NCBI GenBank assembly: GCA_902579115.1
Contig: CACHFP010000001.1
Location: 186,001 to 250,000, forward strand
DNA: 64,000 bases
Reading direction: 5' to 3'
Origin: an uncultured Pelagibacteraceae bacterium
GTDB taxonomy: Bacteria; Pseudomonadota; Alphaproteobacteria; Pelagibacterales; Pelagibacteraceae
Shown: positions 33,702 through 42,423 of the stretch, in pieces
Layout of the letters: each line of letters starts with the position of its first letter
Position numbering within the stretch: the stretch's first letter is position 1
Notes under the pieces: generated by a model
Seen by the model: only the letters and a program-made list of their open reading frames with translations
Told to the model about the DNA's origin: nothing
The model's database searches: none
Made by a program: the position numbers and the translations under genes

Positions 33702-33715
33702 AAAATAGGAGATAA

Positions 33716-34702
33716 ATGGAATATATTAATATAGCTTTTTTGGTAATTCTAATCGGATTTGCATTTTTTATTTATAAAAAACTTGATCAAAAACAAAATA
33801 ATAGTGATGAAATTAAATCTTCCTTAGATTTAGAACGAGAAAGAAAAAAAGATCTAAATGAATTTAAAGATGCAATTTTAGAAAAAATAAATACACATAA
33901 TACTTCCCTTAAAGAGGAATTTGTTGCAATAAAAGAACGTGTTTCATCTGTTCAAAAAACCCAAGAGCAAATGGACAAAATAGCCAACGAAGTGATTGAC
34001 TTTAAAAATTTATTTAATAACAAATCTCAGCGTGGAAGGTTAGGGGAAGAATCATTAGAAATTCTTGTTTCAGATACTGTGTCTAAACAAAATTACAAAT
34101 TTCAGCACACTTTTTCAAATGGTAGCAGAGTTGACTGTTTGCTAACATTGGGAACTTCAGACCTAGCAATACCAATTGACTCAAAATTTTCTTGGGAAAA
34201 TTACAAAATAATGAGCGAAACCAAAAATGAAAGTCAAAAAAAGCAAGCCATAAAAGACTTTACTACAGATGTTACTAATCACATCAAAGAAGTAGCTAAG
34301 TATGTAATTGCAGGAGAAACAGCGCCATATGCCTTTATGTTTATTGCTTCAAGAGGTGTGTTTGATGCAATAGTTAACTCTAAGAGAGACTTTGTAAAAA
34401 CAGCTAGAGAAAAAGGTGTTATTTTGGTTTCACCGGATACTCTTTTCCCCCATCTAATGAATTTGAAAATATTTATCCAATTCAAAGAATACAGCAGGTT
34501 AGCAAAATTTTTACAAAAAGAAGTTGGAGCTGTTTTAGAAGACACTAGAAGGTTTGGAGAAAGGTTTTCAAATATTAGTAAGTCACAAAATAAAATTTCT
34601 CAAGAATTTAGAGAACTTAGTATATCAGTTGAAAAAATCATTAATAGATCAGAAAAAATTAAGAATCTTGATCTAGATGAAGTAACAAAAATAGAAAAAT
34701 AA
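33716..34702 (+). CDS. rmuC: RmuC-domain DNA recombination protein
   Basis: 328 residues: membrane anchor at residues 4-20, a coiled coil to about 100, then the RmuC nuclease-like domain with RGRLGEESLEILVSD, a DCLLTLG...LAIPIDSKFSWENY stretch carrying the PD-(D/E)xK-type acidic residues, and FIASRGVFDAI. RmuC limits inversions at short inverted repeats. An AGGAGA ribosome site precedes the ATG. It follows the tandem leader RNA, and sbcB starts one base after its stop, so two DNA-end-processing genes share the transcript. Confidence 0.92.
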   Translation: MEYINIAFLVILIGFAFFIYKKLDQKQNNSDEIKSSLDLERERKKDLNEFKDAILEKINTHNTSLKEEFVAIKERVSSVQKTQEQMDKIANEVIDFKNLFNNKSQRGRLGEESLEILVSDTVSKQNYKFQHTFSNGSRVDCLLTLGTSDLAIPIDSKFSWENYKIMSETKNESQKKQAIKDFTTDVTNHIKEVAKYVIAGETAPYAFMFIASRGVFDAIVNSKRDFVKTAREKGVILVSPDTLFPHLMNLKIFIQFKEYSRLAKFLQKEVGAVLEDTRRFGERFSNISKSQNKISQEFRELSISVEKIINRSEKIKNLDLDEVTKIEK

Positions 34703-34703
34703 A

Positions 34704-36134
34704 ATGAATATAGTTATTTGGGATATAGAAACAGACTCTAGTAATACGTTTTTTGGAACTATCATTGAGATAGGGGCAATCCTTATGAATGATAATTTCC
34801 AAGAATTAGATAAATTAAATATTCGATGTAGATTACCAGAAGGTGTTGTTCCGCAAGCCGGCGCTTTATTGGTAAATCAGTCAAATATTTCAATGCTAAC
34901 TAAAGCAAATTATTCTCACTACCAGATGCTCCAAGAAGTTGAGACAACTTTTAAGAGATGGAGCCCCGCAGTATTTTTGGGTTACTCGAATATAAATTTC
35001 GATGATGAAATGCTCAGGAAAGAATTTTTTAAAGGTCTTCGACAACCCTACCTTACAAATACCAACGGAAATAAAAGACAGGATGGTCTTAACATCGTTA
35101 GAGCTGCCTTTGCAGTAAATGACAAAATAATGAAAACAGAAATTAATGAGAAAGGTAATGCTATTATGAAATTAGAGTCTCTTGCTAGAATGAATGGTAT
35201 CGAGTCAGGGGGAGCTCATAATGCATTATTTGATGCCAACTTAACGAAATTAGTTTTAGAGAAAATTTATAAAGAACAAAATATTACATGGCGATCAGCT
35301 TTGATGACTGGTAGCAGAGAAGAAGTAGAAAATTTTTCAAGAAATGAACTGATGTTTAGTTTGAACGAATATTTTTATGGTAAGTCAAAATTATATTTAG
35401 TTACTCCGCTTTACCATGAACATATGCTTCATCCACTTTATAAATGGGTCCAGGCATTCGATCTAAGATTTAATCCTGAAATTTATTTTGATCTTCCTTT
35501 AGATGAACTTAAAAAAGAAATGAAAAAAACCCCAAAATTTATTAGAACAATTCGTTCGAATAAAGCTCCAGTTCTTTTACATTCTGACTACGCATCTAAA
35601 GCAGAACCTTATTCAGCAATGACTAAAGAACAGTTATTAAAACGTGCAAAACTTATAAAAGGTAATAAAGATTTTTGTGCAAGAGTTTCATTAGCATTAG
35701 CAGAGATAGCTCAAGAAAAAAGAGATACAGGTGACCAGTCAGACATAACTCCAGAGGAAAGCATCTATGTTAAATTTGTAGACAATAAAGAAACTCCTAA
35801 AATGGAAAAATGGCATCAAGCTAGCTGGGAAGATAAATTTAAACTTTTAGATAAATTTGAAGATGAGCGTTTAGTAGATTTCGGCAAGAAGATTATTTAC
35901 CAAGAAGCACCTCAAGTATTGCCTAAAAGTGTTACAAAAGAAATTAGAAGAGGTATCGCAAAAAGAATTTTGAGTACCAATAAAGAAAAATGGACGACTT
36001 GCTCTGATTTTTATACAGAATGTGACCATTTTAGAAATGAATTTGAAAAAGAGGGGAATGCTGAAAAATTAAAGTTTTTAGATGAGATCAATCAATTTGT
36101 AGAGAACATTCAGAAAAAATATGAAGCTGCCTAA
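34704..36134 (+). CDS. sbcB: Exodeoxyribonuclease I
   Basis: 3'-5' single-strand DNA exonuclease of the DEDD family. Exo I: IWDIETDSSN (Asp7, Glu9); Exo II: GYSNINFDDEMLRKEFF; Exo III: GGAHNALFDANLTKLV. C-terminal SH3-like and helical regions complete the 476-residue protein, matching E. coli ExoI size. It follows rmuC by one base and overlaps the 113-residue gene by 14 bases. Role in recombination and mismatch repair. Confidence 0.95.
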   Translation: MNIVIWDIETDSSNTFFGTIIEIGAILMNDNFQELDKLNIRCRLPEGVVPQAGALLVNQSNISMLTKANYSHYQMLQEVETTFKRWSPAVFLGYSNINFDDEMLRKEFFKGLRQPYLTNTNGNKRQDGLNIVRAAFAVNDKIMKTEINEKGNAIMKLESLARMNGIESGGAHNALFDANLTKLVLEKIYKEQNITWRSALMTGSREEVENFSRNELMFSLNEYFYGKSKLYLVTPLYHEHMLHPLYKWVQAFDLRFNPEIYFDLPLDELKKEMKKTPKFIRTIRSNKAPVLLHSDYASKAEPYSAMTKEQLLKRAKLIKGNKDFCARVSLALAEIAQEKRDTGDQSDITPEESIYVKFVDNKETPKMEKWHQASWEDKFKLLDKFEDERLVDFGKKIIYQEAPQVLPKSVTKEIRRGIAKRILSTNKEKWTTCSDFYTECDHFRNEFEKEGNAEKLKFLDEINQFVENIQKKYEAA

Positions 36135-36462
36135 GAAAGATTTAAATCGTTACCATTTTGCTCTTCAAGAGAGCATTAGATACCGTAAAGAGTGGATTAC
36201 TTATTACATAATTAAATTAAGATGGAAAACACTAAGGTCAGAAGTAAACAGACACATGATCTGGAATAATCCTATTATAAGTATTCTTTTATCAATAATT
36301 TATTTACCAACTAAACTATTTAAATATTGTGAGTACTTAAAGTTAAGGTATGACCTTAATGAAACTCAAAAAGAAATTGAAGTTTTAGAAAAAGAAATTT
36401 TATATGTTGATCATCTAAGATGGAATGAAAAGAATAAAGATTATCTTAAACTTTTTAAATAA
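36121..36462 (+). CDS. Hypothetical protein downstream of sbcB
   Basis: 113 residues, overlapping the sbcB end by 14 bases. N-terminal half is basic and aromatic (YRKEWITYYIIKLRWKTLR), a short hydrophobic stretch follows (IISILLSIIYLP, residues 59-70), and the C-terminus is a charged helix (ETQKEIEVLEKEIL). Perhaps a peripheral membrane protein. No family recognised. Confidence 0.6.
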   Translation: MKLPKKDLNRYHFALQESIRYRKEWITYYIIKLRWKTLRSEVNRHMIWNNPIISILLSIIYLPTKLFKYCEYLKLRYDLNETQKEIEVLEKEILYVDHLRWNEKNKDYLKLFK

Positions 36463-36624
36463 ATGGATAATATTACTGAGATAAGAATAGAAGAGATTAA
36501 AGATTATGATAATAACGAATATTATTATTATATCTATTGTGTTAAAGATACATACGAGAGAATCGAAATTGGCAAATCCAAAACTAAGCCTCAATGTTAT
36601 AAACAATTAGCAGTTTATTATTAA
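36463..36624 (+). CDS. 53-residue small protein
   Basis: ATG directly after the stop of the 113-residue gene (TAAATG), 53 codons. Acidic and Tyr-rich (EIRIEEIKDYDNNEYYYYIY, then CVKDTYERIEIGKSKTKPQCYKQ). The strand-like pattern suggests a small beta fold. It is likely expressed by reinitiation behind its neighbour. No family recognised. Confidence 0.5.
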   Translation: MDNITEIRIEEIKDYDNNEYYYYIYCVKDTYERIEIGKSKTKPQCYKQLAVYY

Positions 36625-36666
36625 GACCTAAGTTGACATTTGTAAAATAATATTTATTAAGAGTTT

Positions 36667-36984
36667 ATGGCACTAAAAATTTCTACAGATGAAAAATTTC
36701 AAGAACAAATTAATGGAAAAAAATTATCCTTGATTCAGATGAGTGCAATTTGGTGTAATCCGTGCCAGAATCTCAAAATAATTGTCGAGAAGATCTCAAA
36801 TGATTTGTCAGATAAAATAGACTGTTACTATCACGACATCGAGCAAGCCCCTAACGAGCCCGTAAAATTTAATGTAAAAGGAGTTCCTACTTGTCTTTTA
36901 TTCAAAGAAGGAAAACTTTTAGCAACAAAAGTAGGTGCGACTAGCGAGAAAGATATGCTAGATTTCATTCAACCACATATTTAA
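36667..36984 (+). CDS. trxA: Thioredoxin-family protein (WCNPC active site)
   Basis: 105 residues with a thioredoxin fold: active site WCNPC (residues 29-33) instead of WCGPC, and the cis-Pro loop in VKGVPTCLLF. No signal peptide, so cytoplasmic. The changed middle residue should shift redox potential or partner choice compared with ordinary thioredoxin. In related genomes trxA lies between addA and folC; here it converges on folC with a four-base overlap and addAB are not present. Confidence 0.88.
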   Translation: MALKISTDEKFQEQINGKKLSLIQMSAIWCNPCQNLKIIVEKISNDLSDKIDCYYHDIEQAPNEPVKFNVKGVPTCLLFKEGKLLATKVGATSEKDMLDFIQPHI

Positions 36985-38237
36985 TTTTTGTTTAAGATGT
37001 TTCCGCAGTTATAAAGACTACCGAAACAAACAATTAGTTTTTTTTCTTTACTGCTTATTTTCTTAAGCGCTTCTATGAAATTATTACTTTTTTCTACTTT
37101 AAATTTATTTTTAATTGCTACTTTATAAAGTTCATTTGCCGATACTGAACTCGGTTCATTTTCGATTGGAACTGTAACAATTTTTTTAAATATCCCTTTA
37201 AGCTGCTTGATAAACAAATCAGGTTCCTTGTTTTTACTCATAGCCCAAATTCCATATTTAGTTAACTTTGTGGTTTTTAGATAAGCTGCAAGATTTTTTG
37301 CATCTGCAACAGCATGCGCTCCATCAATCATGATAGTTTCGTGCTTATGAAGCTTATTTTTAATCTTTCCTTTATTTAAATATTGAAAGCGTCCTTCAAA
37401 AGAAAGCTTAGGTAAAGTTTTTTGAATGGTTTTTTTATCTATATTAAGATCAATAGCCACTTTTATAGCTAGGCAAATATTTTCAAACATTCCTTTAGAA
37501 TAAACATTTTTACTATTAAGTTTTATTCTAAATTTTCTATCTTGATAATAATACTGATCACGCTTTTTAGTTAGCCTCCAAGTGTTTGGATATATAATTT
37601 TACTTTTATTACTATTTAAGTGTTTCTTAATTTTCCTTAAAACACTCGGTGATTGTTTACCAATGTAAATATTTGTATAATTACTAAGAGAACCTACGTC
37701 TTCTTTAATAACTTCATCCAAAGTTTTTTTTTTCAAAAAGTTTAAATGTTGTTTATTGATATTTGTACAAATCTGAAGCCTCGGAAAATCATGTATATTA
37801 TTAGAATCTAGCCTCCAGAAAGCTCCAGTTTCCTGTATATTATAATCTGTATTTAGTTTTGATGCATTCAAAATAAATACCAGAGTAAGACACTCATACA
37901 CTGTTAGTGGAATTTTTAATTTTTCAATTTGATTAATAGTTTTTTTAATTTCTTTATGTGAAAGATAGCCTTTTCCAATATAGAATCTTTCTCTAATATC
38001 TTTTAGCGAAGGAGAAATATGCATTGTGGTAGTTTGACCATTAGCTTCTATAAATGATTTCAATGAATACAAAGTTGAGAACTTTCCTGACTCCCCCAAA
38101 ACCTGAATTATATTATTAAGCTTCCTCTCAGGATTTCCTAATAATTTAAGCGCTAGCTTTATTCTATGAAGACCAAATTTAACAGATTTATTAAAGTTTT
38201 TGTTAAGATACTTGTAGAGATTTATCGATTGTAACAT
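36981..38237 (-). CDS. folC: Folylpolyglutamate/dihydrofolate synthase
   Basis: 418 residues of the Mur-ligase-like FolC family: N-terminal KLALKLLGNPERKLNNIIQV, a P-loop in GESGKFST where most have GTNGKGS, YECLTLVFIL, and C-terminal MIDGAHAVADAKNLAAYL where most have DGAHN. The position next to accD is the standard one, which supports the call despite the altered motifs. It starts inside accD (35-base overlap) as the last gene of the superoperon. Adds glutamate to dihydropteroate/folate. Confidence 0.87.
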   Translation of the reverse strand: MLQSINLYKYLNKNFNKSVKFGLHRIKLALKLLGNPERKLNNIIQVLGESGKFSTLYSLKSFIEANGQTTTMHISPSLKDIRERFYIGKGYLSHKEIKKTINQIEKLKIPLTVYECLTLVFILNASKLNTDYNIQETGAFWRLDSNNIHDFPRLQICTNINKQHLNFLKKKTLDEVIKEDVGSLSNYTNIYIGKQSPSVLRKIKKHLNSNKSKIIYPNTWRLTKKRDQYYYQDRKFRIKLNSKNVYSKGMFENICLAIKVAIDLNIDKKTIQKTLPKLSFEGRFQYLNKGKIKNKLHKHETIMIDGAHAVADAKNLAAYLKTTKLTKYGIWAMSKNKEPDLFIKQLKGIFKKIVTVPIENEPSSVSANELYKVAIKNKFKVEKSNNFIEALKKISSKEKKLIVCFGSLYNCGNILNKN

Positions 38238-39114
38238 TCGACACTTGTTTAGCTCGAGCCTCAGCTTTTTTCAATAGAACATTTAGCAATGTTCCAAATG
38301 TAGAATTTAAATATTTTCTTTCAACAATAGTATCAACTTGACCATGATCTAACAAATATTCAGCAGTTTGAAATCCCGACGGCAGTTCTTCACGTACTGT
38401 ATCTTTGATCACACGGGCCCCGGCGAAAGAAATTGTGCTTCCAGGTTCAGCCACTATGAGATCTCCGAGACTTGCCCATGATGCCGTAACACCACCAGCA
38501 GTCGGGTTAGTCATACAAACAATGAAAGGTAAATTATTCTTTTTCAACTCATTTACGCCTAAAGTAGTTTTTGCCATCATAGCAAGGGCTAGCCCACTCT
38601 CTTGTAATTTTTGACCACCTGAACAAGAGAAAAAAATTAATGGCGTTCGGTTTTCAATAGCATGAGAAACAGCATGAATGAAAATTTCACCACTTGCAAT
38701 TCCAACAGCTCCACCAATAAAAGCAAAATTTTGTGCTCCCACAGTTACTTCAATATTTTGTATCTTACCTTTTGCTATCATCATTGCATCATGTTGACCT
38801 GTTTTTTTTCTCGCAGCAGCAATTCTATCTTTGTATGGTTTAGAGTCAGAAAATTTAAGTGGATCATCAGGTGGAGTACCACATTCAATGATCTCGTATT
38901 CCCCATTATCAAAAGTTAATTTAAACCTTTCTTCACAGCTAATTTTATGATGAGTTCCGCATTTAGGACAACAATGATAATTACTTAATAAATCTTCTTT
39001 TAAAATTAATTTTCCACAAGTACAGTTAGTCCAAAGTGTATTTTCTTCTTTTGAGGATTTCTTCTCAAAAAGAGATTTAATTTTTGGTTTGATAAATTTT
39101 GTAATCCAATTCAT
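38203..39114 (-). CDS. accD: Acetyl-CoA carboxylase carboxyltransferase subunit beta
   Basis: 303 residues. N-terminal zinc ribbon CTCGKLI ... CCPKCG, then the carboxyltransferase domain with the GGAVGIASGEIF, ENRTPLIFFSCSGGQKLQESG and MTNPTAGGVTASWASLGD motifs and the oxyanion-forming Gly pair. First committed step of fatty-acid synthesis with AccA. Overlaps trpA by four bases, in the usual alphaproteobacterial trpFBA-accD-folC order. Confidence 0.96.
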   Translation of the reverse strand: MNWITKFIKPKIKSLFEKKSSKEENTLWTNCTCGKLILKEDLLSNYHCCPKCGTHHKISCEERFKLTFDNGEYEIIECGTPPDDPLKFSDSKPYKDRIAAARKKTGQHDAMMIAKGKIQNIEVTVGAQNFAFIGGAVGIASGEIFIHAVSHAIENRTPLIFFSCSGGQKLQESGLALAMMAKTTLGVNELKKNNLPFIVCMTNPTAGGVTASWASLGDLIVAEPGSTISFAGARVIKDTVREELPSGFQTAEYLLDHGQVDTIVERKYLNSTFGTLLNVLLKKAEARAKQVSNVTIDKSLQVS

Positions 39115-39911
39115 AAAACTTTTTTTTGTAAATTATATACAATTTGCTCAATCTTTTTGACAGGATTATGTCTCATTCTGAGTGAATTAGTAATAGTTTT
39201 ACACAATAAACTACCTACAACTAGGCCATCTGCAGATTTTAGAGACTTTATAGTCTTATCAGTGATGCCGAAACCAATAACCAGGTTTTTTTTGGGATTG
39301 ACTCTTTTAATTTTTTTATAGCTTTCTAAGATTTTTTTAGGTGAAACTTTAAGTTTACCGCCAGTTGTTGAAAGCATTGATATATAATAAACCATATCAT
39401 GCGAGTCTTTTATAATTTTCTTGACTCTGTCTTTTGTTGTTGTAGGTGCTAAAAGTTGAATAAAATTTATTGATTTCTTTTTACATTTTTTTGCAAAATC
39501 TTTATTTTCTGGCCAAGGCAAATCCACACAAATAATTCCAGAGACACCTGATTTTTTACAATCTTTTAGGAATCTATTTTCACCATACTGATAAATCATA
39601 TTGTAATAGCCCATTAAAATTATTGGTTTGTTTTTATAGTTTTTTTTAAATTTGTTCGCTATTTGAAATGAATCCCTCATTTTAAAACCATTTTTAATTG
39701 CTCTATTTGAGCTAGTTTGAATTTGTCCACCATCTCCTACAGGTGTTGAATGTGGAAAACCTAATTCAATAATATCAGCATATTTTGCGATTGAATTTAT
39801 AATTTGAAGACTCTTTTTTTTATTAGGATCTGAAGCAACAGTATAAGTTAACAATGCTGGTCTATTCTCTCTTTTACAGTTCTCAAAAGTTAATTGAATT
39901 TCAGATTTCAT
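39111..39911 (-). CDS. trpA: Tryptophan synthase alpha chain (divergent)
   Basis: 266 residues. The catalytic pair falls exactly at family numbering: Glu49 in IIELGFP and Asp60 in PVGDGGQIQ, in a TIM barrel with NKPIILMGYYNMIYQYG, LLAPTTTKDR, YYISMLSTTGGK, VIGFGIT and ADGLVVGSLL. Several usually fixed residues differ (PFSDPxADG is PHSTPVGDG). Releases indole from indole-3-glycerol phosphate and passes it to TrpB. Overlaps trpB and accD by four bases each. Confidence 0.9.
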   Translation of the reverse strand: MKSEIQLTFENCKRENRPALLTYTVASDPNKKKSLQIINSIAKYADIIELGFPHSTPVGDGGQIQTSSNRAIKNGFKMRDSFQIANKFKKNYKNKPIILMGYYNMIYQYGENRFLKDCKKSGVSGIICVDLPWPENKDFAKKCKKKSINFIQLLAPTTTKDRVKKIIKDSHDMVYYISMLSTTGGKLKVSPKKILESYKKIKRVNPKKNLVIGFGITDKTIKSLKSADGLVVGSLLCKTITNSLRMRHNPVKKIEQIVYNLQKKVL

Positions 39912-41149
39912 TCTGTATAAAAACCAAGTTTTTCTTTTATAATATCAGAGTCTTTTAGCGAGTGACCGCAGCTGTCTATGCATAAAACAGTATCTTTATT
40001 GAGTTTAGGTGCAAGAGAAATTGCAGTTGCAAAGGCATGACTTGGCTCAAGAGAAGGAGATATATTCTCCAACTTTGAAACAAGTCTATAAGCGTTTAAT
40101 GCCTCCTCATCAGTTGCTGAAGTATATTCAGCTCTACCTGTGTCTTTTAAAAAACAATGTAAAGGACTCACTGATGGATAATCAAGTCCGCTTGATAGAC
40201 TTTCTGTTTCACCAATCTGACCATCATTATCTTGAATACAATAAGCTTTAGCTCCATGAAGTACACCAAGTTTAGAATTATTACTTAAAGGAGCAGCATG
40301 AAGTTTGCTTTTTTTCGAACCACCAGCTTCTACCCCGATGAGACTCACATGCTTTTTATCATAATCTATAAATTCACTCCAGAACCCGTAGGCACTAGAA
40401 CCTCCACCCACACAATTTATCAATTTAAGTTTATTAGGGATCTTTCCAAATTCCTCTATTAATTGCACTTTTAATTCTCTAGAAATTTGAGAAGTGCTGT
40501 ACCCCGAAATTTTTACAAAGATTGACGGACCAACTGTTGAGCCAATTACCATGTGCACGTCCTGGCAATTTGCAACCCAATATCTCATAGATTCACTTAC
40601 AGCATCAACTAGTGTTTGACTTCCAGAAGTCACAGGCACAACTTCAGCTCCATATTTTTTCATTACATCTACATTTTTTTTTTGGCGCACCAAGTCTCGT
40701 ACACCCATAAAAATCTTAGCCCTCAAACCAAATTTTTTTGCCACCATTGCTAAATTCTTACCTTGCATCCCAGCACCGGTATCTGTGCACACGTAGCGTT
40801 TTCCTGCTCGCTTTGCAATTAAACAGTGAACAATACAAGCATATACCTTATGCGCAGTCCCAGGATTTTCAGAAACGACTTTAGCCCATAGCTGCGCTCC
40901 ACCTAGATGATCAGTCAAATTATCCAATTTAATTAAAGGCGTTGGAGTTCCTACATAGTTTTCAAAATAATAGTCTCTTTCTTTGATAAAACTTTTATCT
41001 TTTCTAAGTTTTGAAAATAGCTTTTCCAAATCTTCAATCGGTTTTTTAAGTGTTTCTGGAACAAAATTTCCTCCAAATTTACCACCCCACATACCATTTT
41101 TATCGTGTTGATCAATTAAAGGTATTCCTTTTTTAATTTTTAAGCTCAT
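39908..41149 (-). CDS. trpB: Tryptophan synthase beta chain (highly divergent)
   Basis: 413 residues. Start (GMWGGKFGGNFVPETL), PLP Lys101 in GTAHKVYAC, the GGGSSAYG phosphate loop and the LHGAKAYCIQD...ESLSSGLDYPSVSP segment identify TrpB. But positions that are near-invariant in TrpB1 differ: KREDLNHTGAHK reads KVVSENPGTAHK, the catalytic Glu of ETGAGQHG is Asp123 (DTGAGMQG), and the SGRGDKD loop reads SCGHSLKD. It lies between trpF and trpA in proper order. Either a fast-evolving TrpB or one with altered chemistry. Confidence 0.88.
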   Translation of the reverse strand: MSLKIKKGIPLIDQHDKNGMWGGKFGGNFVPETLKKPIEDLEKLFSKLRKDKSFIKERDYYFENYVGTPTPLIKLDNLTDHLGGAQLWAKVVSENPGTAHKVYACIVHCLIAKRAGKRYVCTDTGAGMQGKNLAMVAKKFGLRAKIFMGVRDLVRQKKNVDVMKKYGAEVVPVTSGSQTLVDAVSESMRYWVANCQDVHMVIGSTVGPSIFVKISGYSTSQISRELKVQLIEEFGKIPNKLKLINCVGGGSSAYGFWSEFIDYDKKHVSLIGVEAGGSKKSKLHAAPLSNNSKLGVLHGAKAYCIQDNDGQIGETESLSSGLDYPSVSPLHCFLKDTGRAEYTSATDEEALNAYRLVSKLENISPSLEPSHAFATAISLAPKLNKDTVLCIDSCGHSLKDSDIIKEKLGFYTE

Positions 41150-41747
41150 TTATTTTCTTTATAAATTTTTTTATTTTTTGATGATCTTTGTATCCTATTT
41201 GAGCGTTTAATTCTAAGCTACTCGATAAATCACAAAAGTTTACTCCTAAATTAGCAATATTTTCAAGATTATTTTCTGAAATTGATCCTGCTAAAGCATA
41301 TTTTTCACCTTTTGGAAGTTTTGAGATTAAATTCTCCGGAAACTGGATTGATCTCTCCATACCAGGTGTATCAAATAAAATAATATCAGCATTTTCAAAT
41401 TTTTTATAATATTCTATGTCAGTCTCGACTTTTATTTTGATTGTTTTAATTATTTTTAGCCCCATTGATTTGATTTCCTTTACTCTTTCATTTGTTTCAG
41501 ACCCATGAAGTTGAATATAGTCGAAATTTCCAATTACCTGATTTTTAATAAAATCATCATCTGGATCTACAGTTACGGCTACAAATGACGAGTTTTTTTT
41601 ATTATATTTTTTTAATATTTGGATATCATCAAAACTAATATGCCTAGGGGACTTATCATAGAATACAAAACCTAAGAAATTTACTCCGAGGTTAATACAA
41701 AGTTGCACATCTCGGGCTGGATTAAGGCCACAAATTTTAACTTTCAT
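41133..41747 (-). CDS. trpF: Phosphoribosylanthranilate isomerase
   Basis: 204 residues. KICGLNPARDV with the catalytic Cys, FLGFVFYDKSPRHIS, DYIQLHGSET, IILFDTPG with the catalytic Asp, and YALAGSISENNLENI are the family blocks. Catalyses the Amadori rearrangement before indole-glycerol phosphate formation. It overlaps trpB by 17 bases and follows pyrF by one base. Confidence 0.94.
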   Translation of the reverse strand: MKVKICGLNPARDVQLCINLGVNFLGFVFYDKSPRHISFDDIQILKKYNKKNSSFVAVTVDPDDDFIKNQVIGNFDYIQLHGSETNERVKEIKSMGLKIIKTIKIKVETDIEYYKKFENADIILFDTPGMERSIQFPENLISKLPKGEKYALAGSISENNLENIANLGVNFCDLSSSLELNAQIGYKDHQKIKKFIKKINELKN

Positions 41748-41748
41748 A

Positions 41749-42423
41749 TTATTTTAATTCTTTTATGAGTTTTTGAATGTTTTTCTTAAGGTTCCCCTTA
41801 ATTAAACTTCGTCCCATTACCAAAGTTGTTGCTCCATTTTGGAAAGCTTGTTTAGGCGTCATTACTCTTTTTTGATCGTCTGAACTATGACCAGTCAGGC
41901 GTATTCCTGGTGTAATAATTTCTTTTTTAAACACTTTTTTGACAATGTTAATTTCTTGAGGGCTACAAACAATTGCATCTAACTTAGCTTTAGCCGCTAG
42001 CTTTGCTTGAGTATAAACTATTTTTTTAACACTTTTATTAAATCCAATTTCTTTTAAGGATTTATCATTTAATGAAGTAAGTATAGTTACCCCAACTAAC
42101 TTTGTAGATCCTGCAACTTTTTTAGCTGCTTTAATAGCATTGTATCCTGCACTTATGTGAATAGTAATATAATTGAATTTCAAATCTTTAACAGACTTGA
42201 TTGCAGAGGCACAAGTATTAGGTATATCTGCCAATTTATAATCTCCAAATGTTATTTGATTTTTAGTTTTAGCAACAAATTTTCTTCCATTTAAGGAATT
42301 TAAAAATTCTAAACCGAATTTGTAACCAAAATTTATTTTTGTTCTTTTTAACTCATTAATTATATGACTAATTTTTTTTATGTTGGTTGTATCAAGAGCA
42401 ACAAATATTTTTGGTTTTTTCAT
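41749..42423 (-). CDS. pyrF: Orotidine 5'-phosphate decarboxylase
   Basis: Last step of UMP synthesis. 224 residues; N-terminal FVALDTTN, the catalytic DYKLADIPNTCASAI (DxKxxDI motif), ITIHISAGYNAI, and the phosphate-binding ITPGIRLTGHSSDDQKRV and VMGRSLIKG. Length and motifs are those of group I bacterial PyrF. Overlaps ihfB by four bases within the superoperon. Confidence 0.95.
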   Translation of the reverse strand: MKKPKIFVALDTTNIKKISHIINELKRTKINFGYKFGLEFLNSLNGRKFVAKTKNQITFGDYKLADIPNTCASAIKSVKDLKFNYITIHISAGYNAIKAAKKVAGSTKLVGVTILTSLNDKSLKEIGFNKSVKKIVYTQAKLAAKAKLDAIVCSPQEINIVKKVFKKEIITPGIRLTGHSSDDQKRVMTPKQAFQNGATTLVMGRSLIKGNLKKNIQKLIKELK

